A DNA stretch of 64,000 nt from CAVTWJ01 sp963849485 (GTDB taxonomy: Bacteria; Oederibacteriota; Muellerivitia; Muellerivitales; Muellerivitaceae), in assembly GCA_963849485.1 (NCBI GenBank), contig CAWKIF010000079.1, forward strand, positions 186,001-250,000. The letters run 5' to 3'. Under the pieces are notes generated by a model. That model made no database searches. It saw only the letters and a program-made list of their open reading frames with translations, and was not told the DNA's origin. Of the stretch, positions 1-8,772 are shown in pieces. A program made the position numbers and the translations under genes. The stretch's first letter is position 1. Each line of letters opens with the position of its first letter.

Positions 1-1614
1 CCGCCAAAGGGTCCATGTCCCCTCACTCCAAACTTTCTTGAAGGAAGAAGGCATGTGGTCCTCAGGCAATAAAATCAGGTCCACTCCCAGCAGGTCTAAG
101 AGTCTTCCATTCGAATAGGGAAAGCCGTATTTGAAATACTGATTAGCGTCCAAGGCTCCCCAGCTAGGCCAGGTGGAACCGTAAAAATTGGCGGTGGGAA
201 GACCCACAAAAAGATTGGAGTCGGGGATGAATCGTTTGAAACTCGGTTTTAACGCGGGGTCAGGAAGCGGGGTATAGAGGGCTTTTTGTTCTTGGGCGTT
301 GGTGAGAATTAAAACCCGTCCCGATCCCAAAGACCCCGAAATTTTCAGGGCTTCGGTTTCCAATCGGGAATTGGGAGGGGTGAAATTAGCCTCTAGGGGG
401 TGGGTCCATATCGGATAAAGCAAATTCCCTATTCCCACCGCCAAGAGGGCCCATTTCCAAGGTCCGGGTTTTGGGAACAAATCTTCCAATAAAAACCCAA
501 TCGTGAAGAGTTCCAGCACATTGATTAAAACCCAGCATTTAGCCGGTTCCATGAACCCCGGCAAGAAGTTAAAACCCGAATCGCTAGCATTCAAGAAAAA
601 TCCCGCTGCCCAAAAAAGAAAAAACAAAAAAGACCTGAAAAAGAACCGGCCGTTTCCCTTTAAGCGCTTGAAACCCAGCAACCCTAACGTAAGAATAAAC
701 AAAGGAATAAGCCCGCTATAAAAGTTGAAATAAAAGTAAGTAGGTGAATTTACGTAATCGGGGACCTGGCCGTTGGAGAGTGCCTTGAAGTCAAAAAAGG
801 TTTTCAGATTACTCAAAGGCAGAAAGAAATGCGGATTATCGGCAACCGCCGGAAACCGGACGGAATTCAGGAAAAAATATTCCACCGAAGGAATCCATTG
901 AACAGCGGAAAACAAAAGACCCCAACCCAACGGCTTGAGTAGTTTTAAAAGCGAAAACCAACCCGAGTGGAAAACCGCATAGGCCGCGCAACCCACCAAG
1001 GTATAGAAGAGGATCTGGGGATATCCCGCAAAAACCTGCAACACCAAGAAAAGGCCCCACTTGAACGCCCCATATTTTTTCCCATCGAGGCAGTCCCGGG
1101 TGGCGCTGAACATCCATGGCATCCATGCCACGGTGTCCATTGATGAATTGCTTCCCAGGTGGTTATAGGCGCAGGCGTTGAGAAGGGCGATGGAGGCGCT
1201 GAAAAAGGCCCAGAAGGGGCTGACATTGGACCGCCTCAAGAATACATAAACCCCTGTCGATAAAAGAAATAAATGAAATATTCCCGAAAAATTCCAGGCT
1301 GAAAGGCCGAACCAGGTGAAAAGCAGGGTCCCCGGGTAAAAGGTCTCGGTCTGCCAGGTGGCCAGCCAGGGTATCCCAAAGGCGGAGAGGGGGTTCCAAA
1401 GCGGTATCCGTCCCTCCCGCAGGAAGGACAAAACGGACCATCTTATAGGAAGGTTCCAAGTGTCATTTTCGGGGCAAGCGGTATGTAGTTCGGGATGTAA
1501 TAACAGGGGGGCATAAGCCAGCAAGATAAGGCCGACCCAACCCGCTATTAATAGAAGGTTAGAAACATCCGGTTTCGTGGGTGATGGCTGATTCATCACC
1601 TCCATCTTATGCAT
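1..1614 (-). CDS. YfhO-like polytopic membrane protein, C-terminus cut by window edge
   Basis: One reading frame stays open from an ATG at 1614 to the window edge (538 codons, no stop), so the C-terminus is missing. The protein is very hydrophobic with many membrane segments. Near residues 50-70 it carries the stretch RIPLWNPLSAFGIPWLATWQ, which resembles the N-terminal part of the YfhO family (large membrane proteins related to GT-C glycosyltransferases, involved in surface glycan or lipoteichoic acid decoration). An alternative start is the in-frame ATG at 1596; the GGAGGTG just before it lies too close to be an ideal ribosome site, so the exact start is open. The substrate cannot be read from the sequence. 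The assignment to a GT-C/YfhO-like protein is fairly safe; the function is inference. Confidence 0.7.
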   Translation of the reverse strand, partial: MHKMEVMNQPSPTKPDVSNLLLIAGWVGLILLAYAPLLLHPELHTACPENDTWNLPIRWSVLSFLREGRIPLWNPLSAFGIPWLATWQTETFYPGTLLFTWFGLSAWNFSGIFHLFLLSTGVYVFLRRSNVSPFWAFFSASIALLNACAYNHLGSNSSMDTVAWMPWMFSATRDCLDGKKYGAFKWGLFLVLQVFAGYPQILFYTLVGCAAYAVFHSGWFSLLKLLKPLGWGLLFSAVQWIPSVEYFFLNSVRFPAVADNPHFFLPLSNLKTFFDFKALSNGQVPDYVNSPTYFYFNFYSGLIPLFILTLGLLGFKRLKGNGRFFFRSFLFFLFWAAGFFLNASDSGFNFLPGFMEPAKCWVLINVLELFTIGFLLEDLFPKPGPWKWALLAVGIGNLLYPIWTHPLEANFTPPNSRLETEALKISGSLGSGRVLILTNAQEQKALYTPLPDPALKPSFKRFIPDSNLFVGLPTANFYGSTWPSWGALDANQYFKYGFPYSNGRLLDLLGVDLILLPEDHMPSSFKKVWSEGTWTLWR

Positions 1615-1656
1615 AATTGTCGGTTTGAGAAGTTGATGGTGTTCATACAATTTGCT

Positions 1657-1789
1657 GTCATTGGAATGCCCTGCGAATAGCAGGGTGGTTATGACGAAGC
1701 AATCCCAGTTTAAAAAATATGAAATTCAACAATGCAAACCAACCATGAACTGGGATTGCCTCGCCGCAAAGTTCGCGGTTCGCAATGAC
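1657..1789. repeat. Palindromic intergenic repeat (REP/MITE-like)
   Basis: The 133-bp segment begins with GTCATTG and ends with CAATGAC. It contains perfect 12-bp inverted arms, GCAATCCCAGTT (1699-1710) and AACTGGGATTGC (1748-1759), and an inner CCCTGC/GCAGGG hairpin. The GTCATTGCGA...GAAGCAATC pattern is a common intergenic repeat type in many bacterial genomes. A short open frame over it is a by-product of the repeat. Confidence 0.7.
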
Positions 1790-1819
1790 ACACATACAAA
1801 AAAACCACTAAAAGATTGC

Positions 1820-2296
1820 TTAGAGACTTTCCCTTAATTGCCTCAGCCTTCCCCGGCGTTTGAGCTCTTCCCGGAGTTCCCGGATCTTCCCTGTCAATTT
1901 CTTGTGGGGAATCTCCAGCAGGTTCCCTTCCACCTCCAGGCTCGCGGGCGGTTCAAAACGGTTGGTTTGCGAATCCACGAACAAGATCTCGGGCACCGAC
2001 AGCCCTTCCCGGTATTCGTCCGCGATCTCCTCAAAATAGGCCGCCTTATCCAGCACCTTGGGGAAACGGTATATCAGGGCCCCCAGGGGTTTTCCGCCCT
2101 CGACCACCAAATGGATGAAATGAACGTCGGACAAGGCGTCTTCCAGGGCTAGTTTATCCTCTGGGAAATAGCTGGCCACATAATCCACGAGCCAGCCGAA
2201 CTGCCTTCGGAGAAACTCCTGTTGCTGGGCTTGGATCTGCTTCAACTGTTCTTCCATTTCCTTTTCGCTCATGGGTTGTTCGGGCGGGTGATTCAT
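1820..2296 (-). CDS. Hypothetical protein, 158 aa
   Basis: I do not recognise this protein. It is soluble and charged, with a Gln/Glu-rich predicted coiled coil at residues 8-32, a mixed middle region, and a basic, probably helical C-terminus (about residues 130-158). Its ATG overlaps the thpR stop codon (ATGA at 2293-2296), so translation is probably coupled to thpR and the gene belongs to the cinA-thpR transcription unit. There is no signal peptide or membrane segment. The coupled start supports it being a real gene; no function is proposed. Confidence 0.75.
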   Translation of the reverse strand: MNHPPEQPMSEKEMEEQLKQIQAQQQEFLRRQFGWLVDYVASYFPEDKLALEDALSDVHFIHLVVEGGKPLGALIYRFPKVLDKAAYFEEIADEYREGLSVPEILFVDSQTNRFEPPASLEVEGNLLEIPHKKLTGKIRELREELKRRGRLRQLRESL

Positions 2297-2880
2297 GTCT
2301 TTCCTTTCGATTCCAGATGTTCCAATCCAAGGGGATGGGTACTGACACCGGTATAGATTGACCCCCGGGGGGTCAGCTTGCTTTCAATGAGATGAAACTC
2401 GCTCACCTTCAACCTTCCAAAAGTCGGGGGGGCGGCTTTCAAGAGGCGGTCCAAGTCCTCCGGGCTTGGCGTCTCTTCCCTCACCCGGCCCAGGGTGACG
2501 TGGGGGTGAAAGGCCCGGTCCTCCAATCGAAAACCGGCTTCCTCCAGCGCGTGGTCCATCCGGTGATAAAGTTCATGGACCGAATCCACTCCCGAGCGTA
2601 ACCCCACGAAAAGGGATTTGGGCTTCTTCAGGTTCGGAAAGGCCCCCACCCCGCCCAGTTCCACCTCAAATGGCTTGGCGCTAACCGCCGCCCTATTCAA
2701 GGCCGAGTCTAAGCCCGGCAATTTCTCCGCCTGGGTTTCACCGAAGAAAACTAAGGTCAGGTGCAATTGCTCCGGCGGGGCCCACTTGACCGGCAGATTC
2801 AAACCCTGGGCGAAAGCCAAAAAACCCCTCAGGTTATCCGCTGGGGCGCCTTCCAGGACGATGGCGGAAAAAAGCCTCAT
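2293..2880 (-). CDS. thpR: RNA 2',3'-cyclic phosphodiesterase (ThpR/LigT family)
   Basis: A 195-residue member of the 2H phosphoesterase family, which opens 2',3'-cyclic phosphates on RNA ends. Both catalytic HxTx motifs are visible: HLTL near residue 41 (followed by VFFGE) and HVTL near residue 128 (in HPHVTLGRV). The length matches the family (about 180-195 aa). The protein is cytoplasmic. It starts about 10 nt after the frame-corrected end of cinA and overlaps the next gene by four bases, so it lies in a tight operon. Family assignment is firm; the physiological substrate in bacteria of this family is not settled. Confidence 0.93.
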   Translation of the reverse strand: MRLFSAIVLEGAPADNLRGFLAFAQGLNLPVKWAPPEQLHLTLVFFGETQAEKLPGLDSALNRAAVSAKPFEVELGGVGAFPNLKKPKSLFVGLRSGVDSVHELYHRMDHALEEAGFRLEDRAFHPHVTLGRVREETPSPEDLDRLLKAAPPTFGRLKVSEFHLIESKLTPRGSIYTGVSTHPLGLEHLESKGKT

Positions 2881-2889
2881 GCCCTCTCC

Positions 2890-4142
2890 TTAACCCTTCA
2901 GGGCCATCCCCAGGATATGCCTCCGGAGGATCTCCAGGGCGGACTGGCTGGCCCGGAACTGGATATTGTCCCGGCTCCCGAAAAAACGCAATTCCAAAGC
3001 CTGGCTCCCCGTCTCATCGCAGAGTCCCATCCAAACCAGCCCCACGGGCTTTTCGGGCGTCCCCCGTCCGGGCCGGCTATGCCCGTCGTGGAAAGGGCCA
3101 GCGATGCGCCGGATCGCTTCCGGGCCCCCTCCGCCATTTTCAAGGCCACTTCCTGGCTCACCGCCCCCTTGGTTTTAAGAAGGACGGCGTCCACGCCGAA
3201 CAGGTCCGTCTTGGCCTCATTGGCATAGGAAACATAGCCCGCCTTGAAATAGCGGGAGCTTCCCGGCACCCGGGTGATCCGGTGGGCGATCAAGCCGCCC
3301 GTGCAGGACTCCGCCAGGGCCAGGCTCAAGCCCCGGGTCGTGAGCATCTTGCCGACGATTTCCTCCAGCTCATCCTGGTCCAGGCCGTAGATATGGTTGG
3401 GAAGAAGCTGCGACAGGGTCTTTCCCAGGCCCTCCAAAAGCTGTTCCGCTTCCGACGCCTGGGCGGCCTTGGCGGTCAAGCGCACATCCACCCCCTCCTT
3501 GTGGGCCAAAACCCCCACCGTGGGGTTGGTGGACTTCTCGAAGATGTCCCGGATGATTTCGTTCAACTGGGACTCGGAAATACCAGTGGTTCGGTAGACC
3601 CGGGACTTGATTACGCTCCCCGAGGGGCTCAATTCTTTCAGAAAGGGTTTGACCGTGGCCTCGAACATGGCCTTCATTTCGGCGGGCACCCCCGGCAGGC
3701 AGGCCAGGTGGGAGTTGCCGGCCTTCACGATGAAGCCCGGGGCGGTCCCCACGGGGTTGTGGATGATCGTGGCCCCCTGGGGGATAAAGGCCTGGTTGAG
3801 GTTCACTTTGGGGAAGGGGAGTTTCGAGCGGGCGAAACGGGCCTCGATTTCCCGGGCGATATTCTCGTGATAAACCAGGGTCTTGGAGGCCATCTTGGCC
3901 GCGACTTTCCGGGTGACATCGTCCACCGTGGGCCCGAGCCCCCCGGTGGTGATGACCATTTGGCTTCGCTCGCAGGCCCCCTTCAGGGCCTTTTCGATCC
4001 TTTTCTCGTTGTCCCCCACCGCCTGGAAACCGTAGAGGTCGATACCCATCTCGGCCAACTCCTTCGCGAGCCAGGCGGAATTGGTGTCCACATTTTGGCC
4101 CAGAAGCAGTTCGGTACCGATAGCCACTATTTCAGCGTTCAT
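2890..4142 (-). CDS. cinA: CinA (competence/damage-inducible protein A; MoaB-like plus NMN deamidase-like domains), apparent frameshift
   Basis: The N-terminal half is a molybdopterin-binding (MoCF/MoaB-like) domain starting MNAEIVAIGTELLLGQ with the GGLGPTVDDVT motif near residue 70. The C-terminal half is the nicotinamide-nucleotide amidase (PncC) domain, with LALAESCTGGLIAHRIT and STTGIAGPDGG. The frame breaks after GIAGPDGG at a run of five C (3061-3065). The uninterrupted frame ends at 2898 with unrelated residues, while the adjacent frame restores the family ending (TPEKPVGLVWMGL to residue about 417) and stops at 2890. A single missing base in the homopolymer explains this. It is either an assembly indel or a genuine lesion in the amidase domain. 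It lies upstream of thpR in one operon. Confidence 0.9.
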
Positions 4143-4166
4143 TTTCCATGACTCCGAGGGGGGAAA

Positions 4167-4620
4167 TTAGGAGATAAAGCGGATCATCCATGCCCCGATT
4201 TGCAGCCAAATCCAAGCGTAGATCCCGGCGCCGAGGTCGTCCAACATGATGCCCCAGCCTCCCGGCAGTCTTTCCAGATTCCGGAGGGGGTAAGGTTTCC
4301 AAATGTCGAAGATCCTAAAAAGAACCACTCCCATGATGAGGAAGGGCAAATCCTTGGGGACCCAGAGCAGGGCGACTCCCACTCCCAGCACCTCGTCAAT
4401 CACGACGATGGAAGGGTCCTTCAGTTTTAATTCCTTTTCCGTCACGCCGGAGGTATAGACGCCCACGATAAAAACTCCGACCAAAACCCCGGCCATGAGG
4501 AGGGGCTTGTCCATGATGAGATAAAAGGGGCGCGGCGGCGATGGAGGCCCAGGTGCCGGGCGCCTTGGGAAGCAGTCCGATAAAACAAAAAGTCGAGATG
4601 AAGTAGCATATTTTTTTCAT
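4167..4620 (-). CDS. pgpA: Phosphatidylglycerophosphatase A (PgpA), apparent frameshift
   Basis: PgpA dephosphorylates phosphatidylglycerol phosphate to phosphatidylglycerol in the inner membrane. The N-terminus (from 4620) reads MKKICYFISTFCFIGLLPK followed by APGTWAS, the family's N-terminal signature. The rest continues in another frame (ATG at 4514) with VVIDEVLGVGVAL, FRIFDIWKPYP and LDDLGAGIYA, which carry the conserved acidic residues. The frames join near 4525-4540 within GCC/GCG repeats, giving a family-sized protein of about 150 aa with several membrane segments. The frameshift may be an assembly error. The neighbour pgsA makes the substrate, which supports the call. Confidence 0.85.
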
Positions 4621-4673
4621 CGTTCGGTTTCCTCTAAAAATCGCTCTTTTTTTGCTGTCATCTAAAAATTAGT

Positions 4674-4702
4674 TTTTCTTTGTGTCTTCGTGACTTTGTG
4701 AT
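4674..4702. repeat. Interspersed short repeat (CACAAAGTCACGAAGACAC type)
   Basis: Read on the minus strand, this intergenic stretch is CACAAAG-TCACGAAG-ACACAAAG. A very similar stretch lies inside rimO (about 6412-6455), where it is translated as SHEDTKK. It belongs to a widespread class of small repeats; only one arm is clear here. Confidence 0.45.
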
Positions 4703-4720
4703 GGATTTTCGATCTTCCTT

Positions 4721-5371
4721 TTACTTAATCCCCATCAATATCTTCCGGTTCCTGAAGAAATAATCCAGCCCCGAGATGATGGAAAGGGCCGTGGCGTAAA
4801 ACATAAGCCAGTAGGGCCCGTACCAGACCATGTTGTTGATCCATTCCCCGGTCGTCCCCAGCTTGGCGGTCACGATATCCCAATTGCCCTGGTACTTTTC
4901 CACCGTGGTTCGCATGCAAATGATAGCCAGGATCACCGAGATCGCAACGATCTGGGAAACCGTCTTGTGTTTTCCCGCGCGGCTGGCGGCGATGACGATA
5001 TTCCGGCTCAGGGCGACCTGCCGGAAGCCCGTGATCAAAAATTCACGGGCGGCGATGACCGCCACCATCCAGGCCGGAACCAACTGCATTTGGACGAAAG
5101 CCAAAAGCGCCGAAAGAAAAAGAACCTTGTCCGCCAGCGGGTCCATCAGGGTCCCGAATTCGGTCTTTAAATTGTATTTTCTGGCCAGGTAACCGTCGAA
5201 ATAATCGCTCAGGGCCCCGTAGGCGAAAAGAATTCCTCCCGTCCATTTGGCCCACAATTCGGGCCGGAAAATCAGCACCAGGAAAATGGGGGTGACCAGT
5301 ATGCGGGAAAAGGTCACCAGGTTCGCGATGTTCCATCGGCTGTTGGTGAGGAGAAATTTGGGCAGGATCAT
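4721..5371 (-). CDS. pgsA: CDP-diacylglycerol--glycerol-3-phosphate 3-phosphatidyltransferase
   Basis: PgsA forms phosphatidylglycerol phosphate from CDP-diacylglycerol and glycerol-3-phosphate in the inner membrane. The CDP-alcohol phosphotransferase signature is seen as DYFDGYLARKY, preceded by GALS and followed by GTLMDPLADK (D-G-x2-AR-x8-G-x3-D-x3-D pattern). The length is 216 aa with several membrane segments. I chose the ATG at 5371, which overlaps the rimO stop as ATGA; a longer frame to 5584 only adds a Gly/Pro-rich stretch that is antisense-like shadow of rimO. It is translationally coupled to rimO, with pgpA downstream. Confidence 0.93.
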   Translation of the reverse strand: MILPKFLLTNSRWNIANLVTFSRILVTPIFLVLIFRPELWAKWTGGILFAYGALSDYFDGYLARKYNLKTEFGTLMDPLADKVLFLSALLAFVQMQLVPAWMVAVIAAREFLITGFRQVALSRNIVIAASRAGKHKTVSQIVAISVILAIICMRTTVEKYQGNWDIVTAKLGTTGEWINNMVWYGPYWLMFYATALSIISGLDYFFRNRKILMGIK

Positions 5372-6846
5372 CGGGCGCGCCCCTTCAGAAGGGGCTGGGC
5401 GACCAAATCCTGTCCAAGGACATGCGAGATTTCCACCTCCGCCCATTGGCCTTTTTGGGCCTTGGGAAGGCCCTCCACCAGGACCGCCCCATCCACTTCC
5501 GGGGCTTGGTATTTCGAGCGGGCTTGCGCGGGGCCCTGGGGGGTGGTTTCCTCTATCACCGCCCATAGCTTCTCCCCCACCCATCGTTGGTGGGCCTTTT
5601 CCGAGATGGCCCCTTGGGCCTGGTAGGCCTGGGCCAGCCGTTCCTTTTTCAGCTTTTCGGAAACTTGCCCCCCCATGGCACCGGCGGGGGTATCCTCCTC
5701 CTTGGAATAGGCGAAGAACCCGGCGTAATCCAAATGGGCGTAATCTAAAAACTCCAATAATTCCTTATAATCAGAATCTTCCTCGCCCGGGAAACCTACG
5801 ATAAAGGTCGAGCGGAGAGCCGCCTGGGGCAATTTGGTTTTGATCCTCTTTAAAAGGTTTTCCAGGGAAGCCCGGTTCCCGATCCTCTGCATGGCTTTCA
5901 ATATCTTGTCGCTGGCGTGCTGGAGGGGCACATCGAAATAGGGGGCGATCCGGGGGTGGTCCGCCATAACTTCCAGCATCTCATCCGTGACCCGGCTTGG
6001 GTAGAGGTAATGGAGCCGGACCCATTCCAATTCCTTGATCGAGCCCAGTTGGCTTAACAATTTCGTGATTTGGGGTTTGCCATAACGGTCGGTGCCATAC
6101 CAGGTGCTGTCCTGGGCCACCAGGCAAAGTTCCTTAACCCCCTGTTCGGCCAAAAGCCGTGCTTCTTTCTCGATATCCTCGATGGAACGGCTCCGGTAAT
6201 GGCCCCGAATCTTGGGGATGATGCAAAAGGTGCAGGGCAGGTCGCAGCCCTCGGATATCTTCACATAGGCGAAATGGGAAGGCGTTGAAAGAAACCGGGG
6301 CGAGGAAGCATCATAGACGTAGGTAGCTTCCTCCAGTGAATCCGGCAGCAGCGGAGGTTTATGTTCATGTTTGGACGGATAGATAGGAAGCTGGCCGTTC
6401 CCAAAATCCAGGTTCTTCTTTTTGCCTTTCTTAGTGTCTTCATGGCTTTGTGTTGGCAGTGGGTTTGCTTCTTTTATGCTTTCAGCGACTTTTTCCACGT
6501 CGTTCAGCCCGAAGAGCAGGTCGATTTCGGGCAATTCTTTTCTCAGTTCATCCCCATACCTTTGGGCCAAGCATCCCCCGACTACCAGGGACTTTAGTTT
6601 GCCGGTTTTGCGCAGTTTCGCCGCGTCCAAAATCGCGTCGATGGATTCCCTCTTGGCGTCCTCGATGAACCCGCAGGTGTTCACGATGATAACTTCCGCC
6701 TCGGCGGGGTCCTTGACCAGGGCATATTGGGCCTGGGCCAGGCGGCCGAGCATGACCTCGCTGTCCACGGTGTTCTTGGGACAACCCAGGCTGATGACGG
6801 CCACGGTTTTGGTTTTAGCGGCGAGAGGGGTCTTCATGGCGGGCAT
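5368..6846 (-). CDS. rimO: Ribosomal protein S12 methylthiotransferase RimO with an unusual linker insertion
   Basis: RimO is a radical-SAM enzyme that methylthiolates Asp88 of ribosomal protein S12. The N-terminal UPF0004 domain begins VAVISLGCPKNTVDSE with cysteines near residues 22, 58 and 92. The radical SAM motif CDLPCTFC is at about 201-208, and a TRAM domain closes the protein. Between the two catalytic domains (about residues 130-175) is an extra charged stretch including SHEDTKKGKKK that family members normally lack; its DNA resembles the interspersed repeat at 4674-4702, so it looks like an in-frame repeat insertion. At 492 aa the protein is longer than usual (about 430-450). The stop codon overlaps the pgsA start. 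Confidence 0.95.
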   Translation of the reverse strand: MPAMKTPLAAKTKTVAVISLGCPKNTVDSEVMLGRLAQAQYALVKDPAEAEVIIVNTCGFIEDAKRESIDAILDAAKLRKTGKLKSLVVGGCLAQRYGDELRKELPEIDLLFGLNDVEKVAESIKEANPLPTQSHEDTKKGKKKNLDFGNGQLPIYPSKHEHKPPLLPDSLEEATYVYDASSPRFLSTPSHFAYVKISEGCDLPCTFCIIPKIRGHYRSRSIEDIEKEARLLAEQGVKELCLVAQDSTWYGTDRYGKPQITKLLSQLGSIKELEWVRLHYLYPSRVTDEMLEVMADHPRIAPYFDVPLQHASDKILKAMQRIGNRASLENLLKRIKTKLPQAALRSTFIVGFPGEEDSDYKELLEFLDYAHLDYAGFFAYSKEEDTPAGAMGGQVSEKLKKERLAQAYQAQGAISEKAHQRWVGEKLWAVIEETTPQGPAQARSKYQAPEVDGAVLVEGLPKAQKGQWAEVEISHVLGQDLVAQPLLKGRAR

Positions 6847-6907
6847 ACTTTATCACAACATAAGCTCAATTTCGGAGGTAGAGACTCAAAGAATTTCATA
6901 GCTCAAC

Positions 6908-6932
6908 GCCCTCTCCCCTTGAGGGAGAGGGC
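6908..6932. repeat. GC-rich hairpin in the bioA-rimO intergenic space
   Basis: GCCCTCTCCCC...GAGGGAGAGGGC forms a strong stem, followed by AGGGTGAGGGG. This matches a very common intergenic repeat type. It lies downstream of bioA, but there is no U-run after it, so an intrinsic terminator role is unproven. Confidence 0.5.
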
Positions 6933-6971
6933 AGGGTGAGGGGTGCATACTCCTTGGGTTATTTGAAAGTT

Positions 6972-8330
6972 TTAAGTGTGTTGGGTCGCTCGATCAATTC
7001 CGAGCCCTATGACCTTCACGAGCAATCGCAGATCCTTTTCCGAAATCCCCAAAGGCGGCATCAAAACGATCACATTCCCCAGGGGCCTTATCAAAACCCC
7101 CAGCTTTTTGGCTTCGGCGCAGACCCGGTAACCCATCTTCCACTCATAGGGATAAGGCTCGTCGGCTTTCTTTTCCTTTACCATCTCGATGCCGCCCATC
7201 ATTCCCCGCAAGCGGATATCCACCACATGGGGGTGGGATTCCAAAGGCTCCAGCAGTTCCTCAAGTAACCGGCCTTTCCTTTGAATACCCTCCAGAAAGC
7301 TTTTCTTTTCCATCAGTTTCAAATTAGCCAGGGCGGCGGCGCATCCCAGCTGGTTTCCCGTGAAGGTATGGCCGTGGTAAAAAGTGCGTCCCGACTCGAA
7401 TTTCCCCAGGAAGGCCCGGTAAACCTTCTTGGTCGTAAGGGTCGCGGCAACCGGCAGGTAACCGCCGGTGAGGTTCTTGGCTAGGCAAAGCAGATCAGGG
7501 ATGACGCCTTCCTGCTCGCAGGCAAACATAGTTCCAGTGCGGCCGAAGCCGGTGGCCACCTCATCCAAAATCAAGAGAACGTCATGCTGGTCGCACAACC
7601 GGCGGATGGCCTTCAGGTAGCCCCAAGGATGCACCAGCATCCCCCCCGCCCCCTCGATTAGGGGTTCTATGTGAACCGCCGCCAGGCGGGGGCCGAATTT
7701 CTTGAAAACCCCCTCGGCATCCTTCACGCAATCTTTCAGCCATTTCTTATTTGAATCTTTTCGGCTGGGATAATCGTGCGGGCTCTTCACCTTGAGGGTC
7801 TTAAAGAGCATCGGCCCGAAAATACCGTGGAAAAGGTCGATACCCCCCAAGCTGACCGAACCGATGGTATCGCCGTGATAGCCTTCTCTGACGGTGAGGA
7901 ATAGATTTTTGTTTCTACGAGGAGGTTGGGTTTGTTGCCAATATTGAAAGGCCATCTTGGCGGCGATTTCGTTGGCTTCCGAACCGGAGTCTGAATAAAA
8001 AACCCGCGTTAATCCCCTAGGTGCCATTCGCACCAGCTTTTCGGCTAGAAGGATGGCTGGTTCGTTGGAAGCTCCTAACAGGGTCGAATGGGCGATTTTT
8101 TTAAGTTGGTTCAGGATGGCCCGATCAATTTCGGGCACCTGGTGCCCATACACGTTGCACCAGAGGGAGGAGACACCATCCAGATATTTCTTACCTTTTG
8201 CGTCGTGAAGATAGGTTCCCTTCCCACGAGTAATGATGGTTAGATCCGGGTCCTTCTCCCATTCCTGTTGCTGGGTAAAGGGATGCCATAGGTATTTTTT
8301 ATCTTTTCGGGAGAGGGTTGCGTGGTTCAT
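6972..8330 (-). CDS. bioA: Adenosylmethionine--8-amino-7-oxononanoate aminotransferase
   Basis: BioA is a PLP-dependent class III aminotransferase that makes 7,8-diaminopelargonate (DAPA) in biotin synthesis. Seen are the N-terminal WHPFTQ motif (residues 15-20), SGSEANEIAAKMA, the LILDEVATGFGRTG stretch holding the PLP-ring aspartate, and the Schiff-base lysine in LAKNLTGG. At 452 aa the gene is full length and in frame. It lies 10 kb from bioD and bioF, which act immediately after (BioD) and before (BioF) it; mobile elements sit between. Upstream is a toxin-antitoxin pair on the same strand, only 25 nt away. Confidence 0.95.
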   Translation of the reverse strand: MNHATLSRKDKKYLWHPFTQQQEWEKDPDLTIITRGKGTYLHDAKGKKYLDGVSSLWCNVYGHQVPEIDRAILNQLKKIAHSTLLGASNEPAILLAEKLVRMAPRGLTRVFYSDSGSEANEIAAKMAFQYWQQTQPPRRNKNLFLTVREGYHGDTIGSVSLGGIDLFHGIFGPMLFKTLKVKSPHDYPSRKDSNKKWLKDCVKDAEGVFKKFGPRLAAVHIEPLIEGAGGMLVHPWGYLKAIRRLCDQHDVLLILDEVATGFGRTGTMFACEQEGVIPDLLCLAKNLTGGYLPVAATLTTKKVYRAFLGKFESGRTFYHGHTFTGNQLGCAAALANLKLMEKKSFLEGIQRKGRLLEELLEPLESHPHVVDIRLRGMMGGIEMVKEKKADEPYPYEWKMGYRVCAEAKKLGVLIRPLGNVIVLMPPLGISEKDLRLLVKVIGLGIDRATQHT

Positions 8331-8355
8331 GGAAGGGGAATTATATAGATTTTAC

Positions 8356-8772
8356 TCAAGTGCCTTCTATCTTGAAACCCAAGGCATGGGCAGCCCTTGC
8401 GAGGGATTTATCGTGGGTGGCGACAGTCAACTCTTCCCCGGTTTCATCTCTCCAGGCGATTGCCGTGGAAAGGTGAATCGCGTCCAGCGTGCCTAGCGCC
8501 ACAGGAAAAGGCCCTGAAGCCCTTCTCAAAATAACCGGGCTGGGCTGGATGATTTCCATGGCTTCCACCGTCTGGTAAAAGGCGTTCCGGAAAGAGGCAT
8601 TCTGCTCCTCCGTCATTTCGCCGGTCACGCGCATTCGGTCCAGCGTGCGCAAACACTCCACTTCCACCAAGCTGCCGGCGATGATTTGGCCGTATCTTGA
8701 GAATTCACGCAAAGGGTCCGGCTGGTTTAAGAGAATGCGAAGCAGGACTGAGGAATCCAGATAAGCGTTCAT
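8356..8772 (-). CDS. PIN-domain toxin (VapC family)
   Basis: This 138-residue PIN domain starts MNAYLDSSVLLRILLNQPDP. The conserved acidic residues are visible: D6 near the N-terminus, E37 (SLVEVECLR), the aspartate in LGTLDAIHLSTA and the C-terminal VATHDKSLARAA. VapC toxins are Mg-dependent ribonucleases that usually cut tRNA or rRNA. The start overlaps the stop of the upstream antitoxin (8769-8772, ATGA), the standard arrangement for a type II pair. RNA target unknown. Confidence 0.88.
   Translation of the reverse strand: MNAYLDSSVLLRILLNQPDPLREFSRYGQIIAGSLVEVECLRTLDRMRVTGEMTEEQNASFRNAFYQTVEAMEIIQPSPVILRRASGPFPVALGTLDAIHLSTAIAWRDETGEELTVATHDKSLARAAHALGFKIEGT

Noticed and set aside
836..1459. 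Three short minus-strand frames in the first 1.5 kb
   Set aside because: They are shadows of the single long frame running from 1614 to the window edge.
1652..1837. Small plus-strand protein of 61 aa
   Set aside because: It covers the palindromic repeat at 1657-1789 and has no coding character.
3282..4151. Long plus-strand frame opposite cinA (289 codons)
   Set aside because: Mirror frame of a GC-rich gene with biased codon use; composition is low-complexity and matches no family.
5372..5584. N-terminal 71-residue extension of pgsA
   Set aside because: It is Gly/Pro-rich, lies inside rimO in another frame, and the ATG at 5371 gives the family length and an ATGA overlap.
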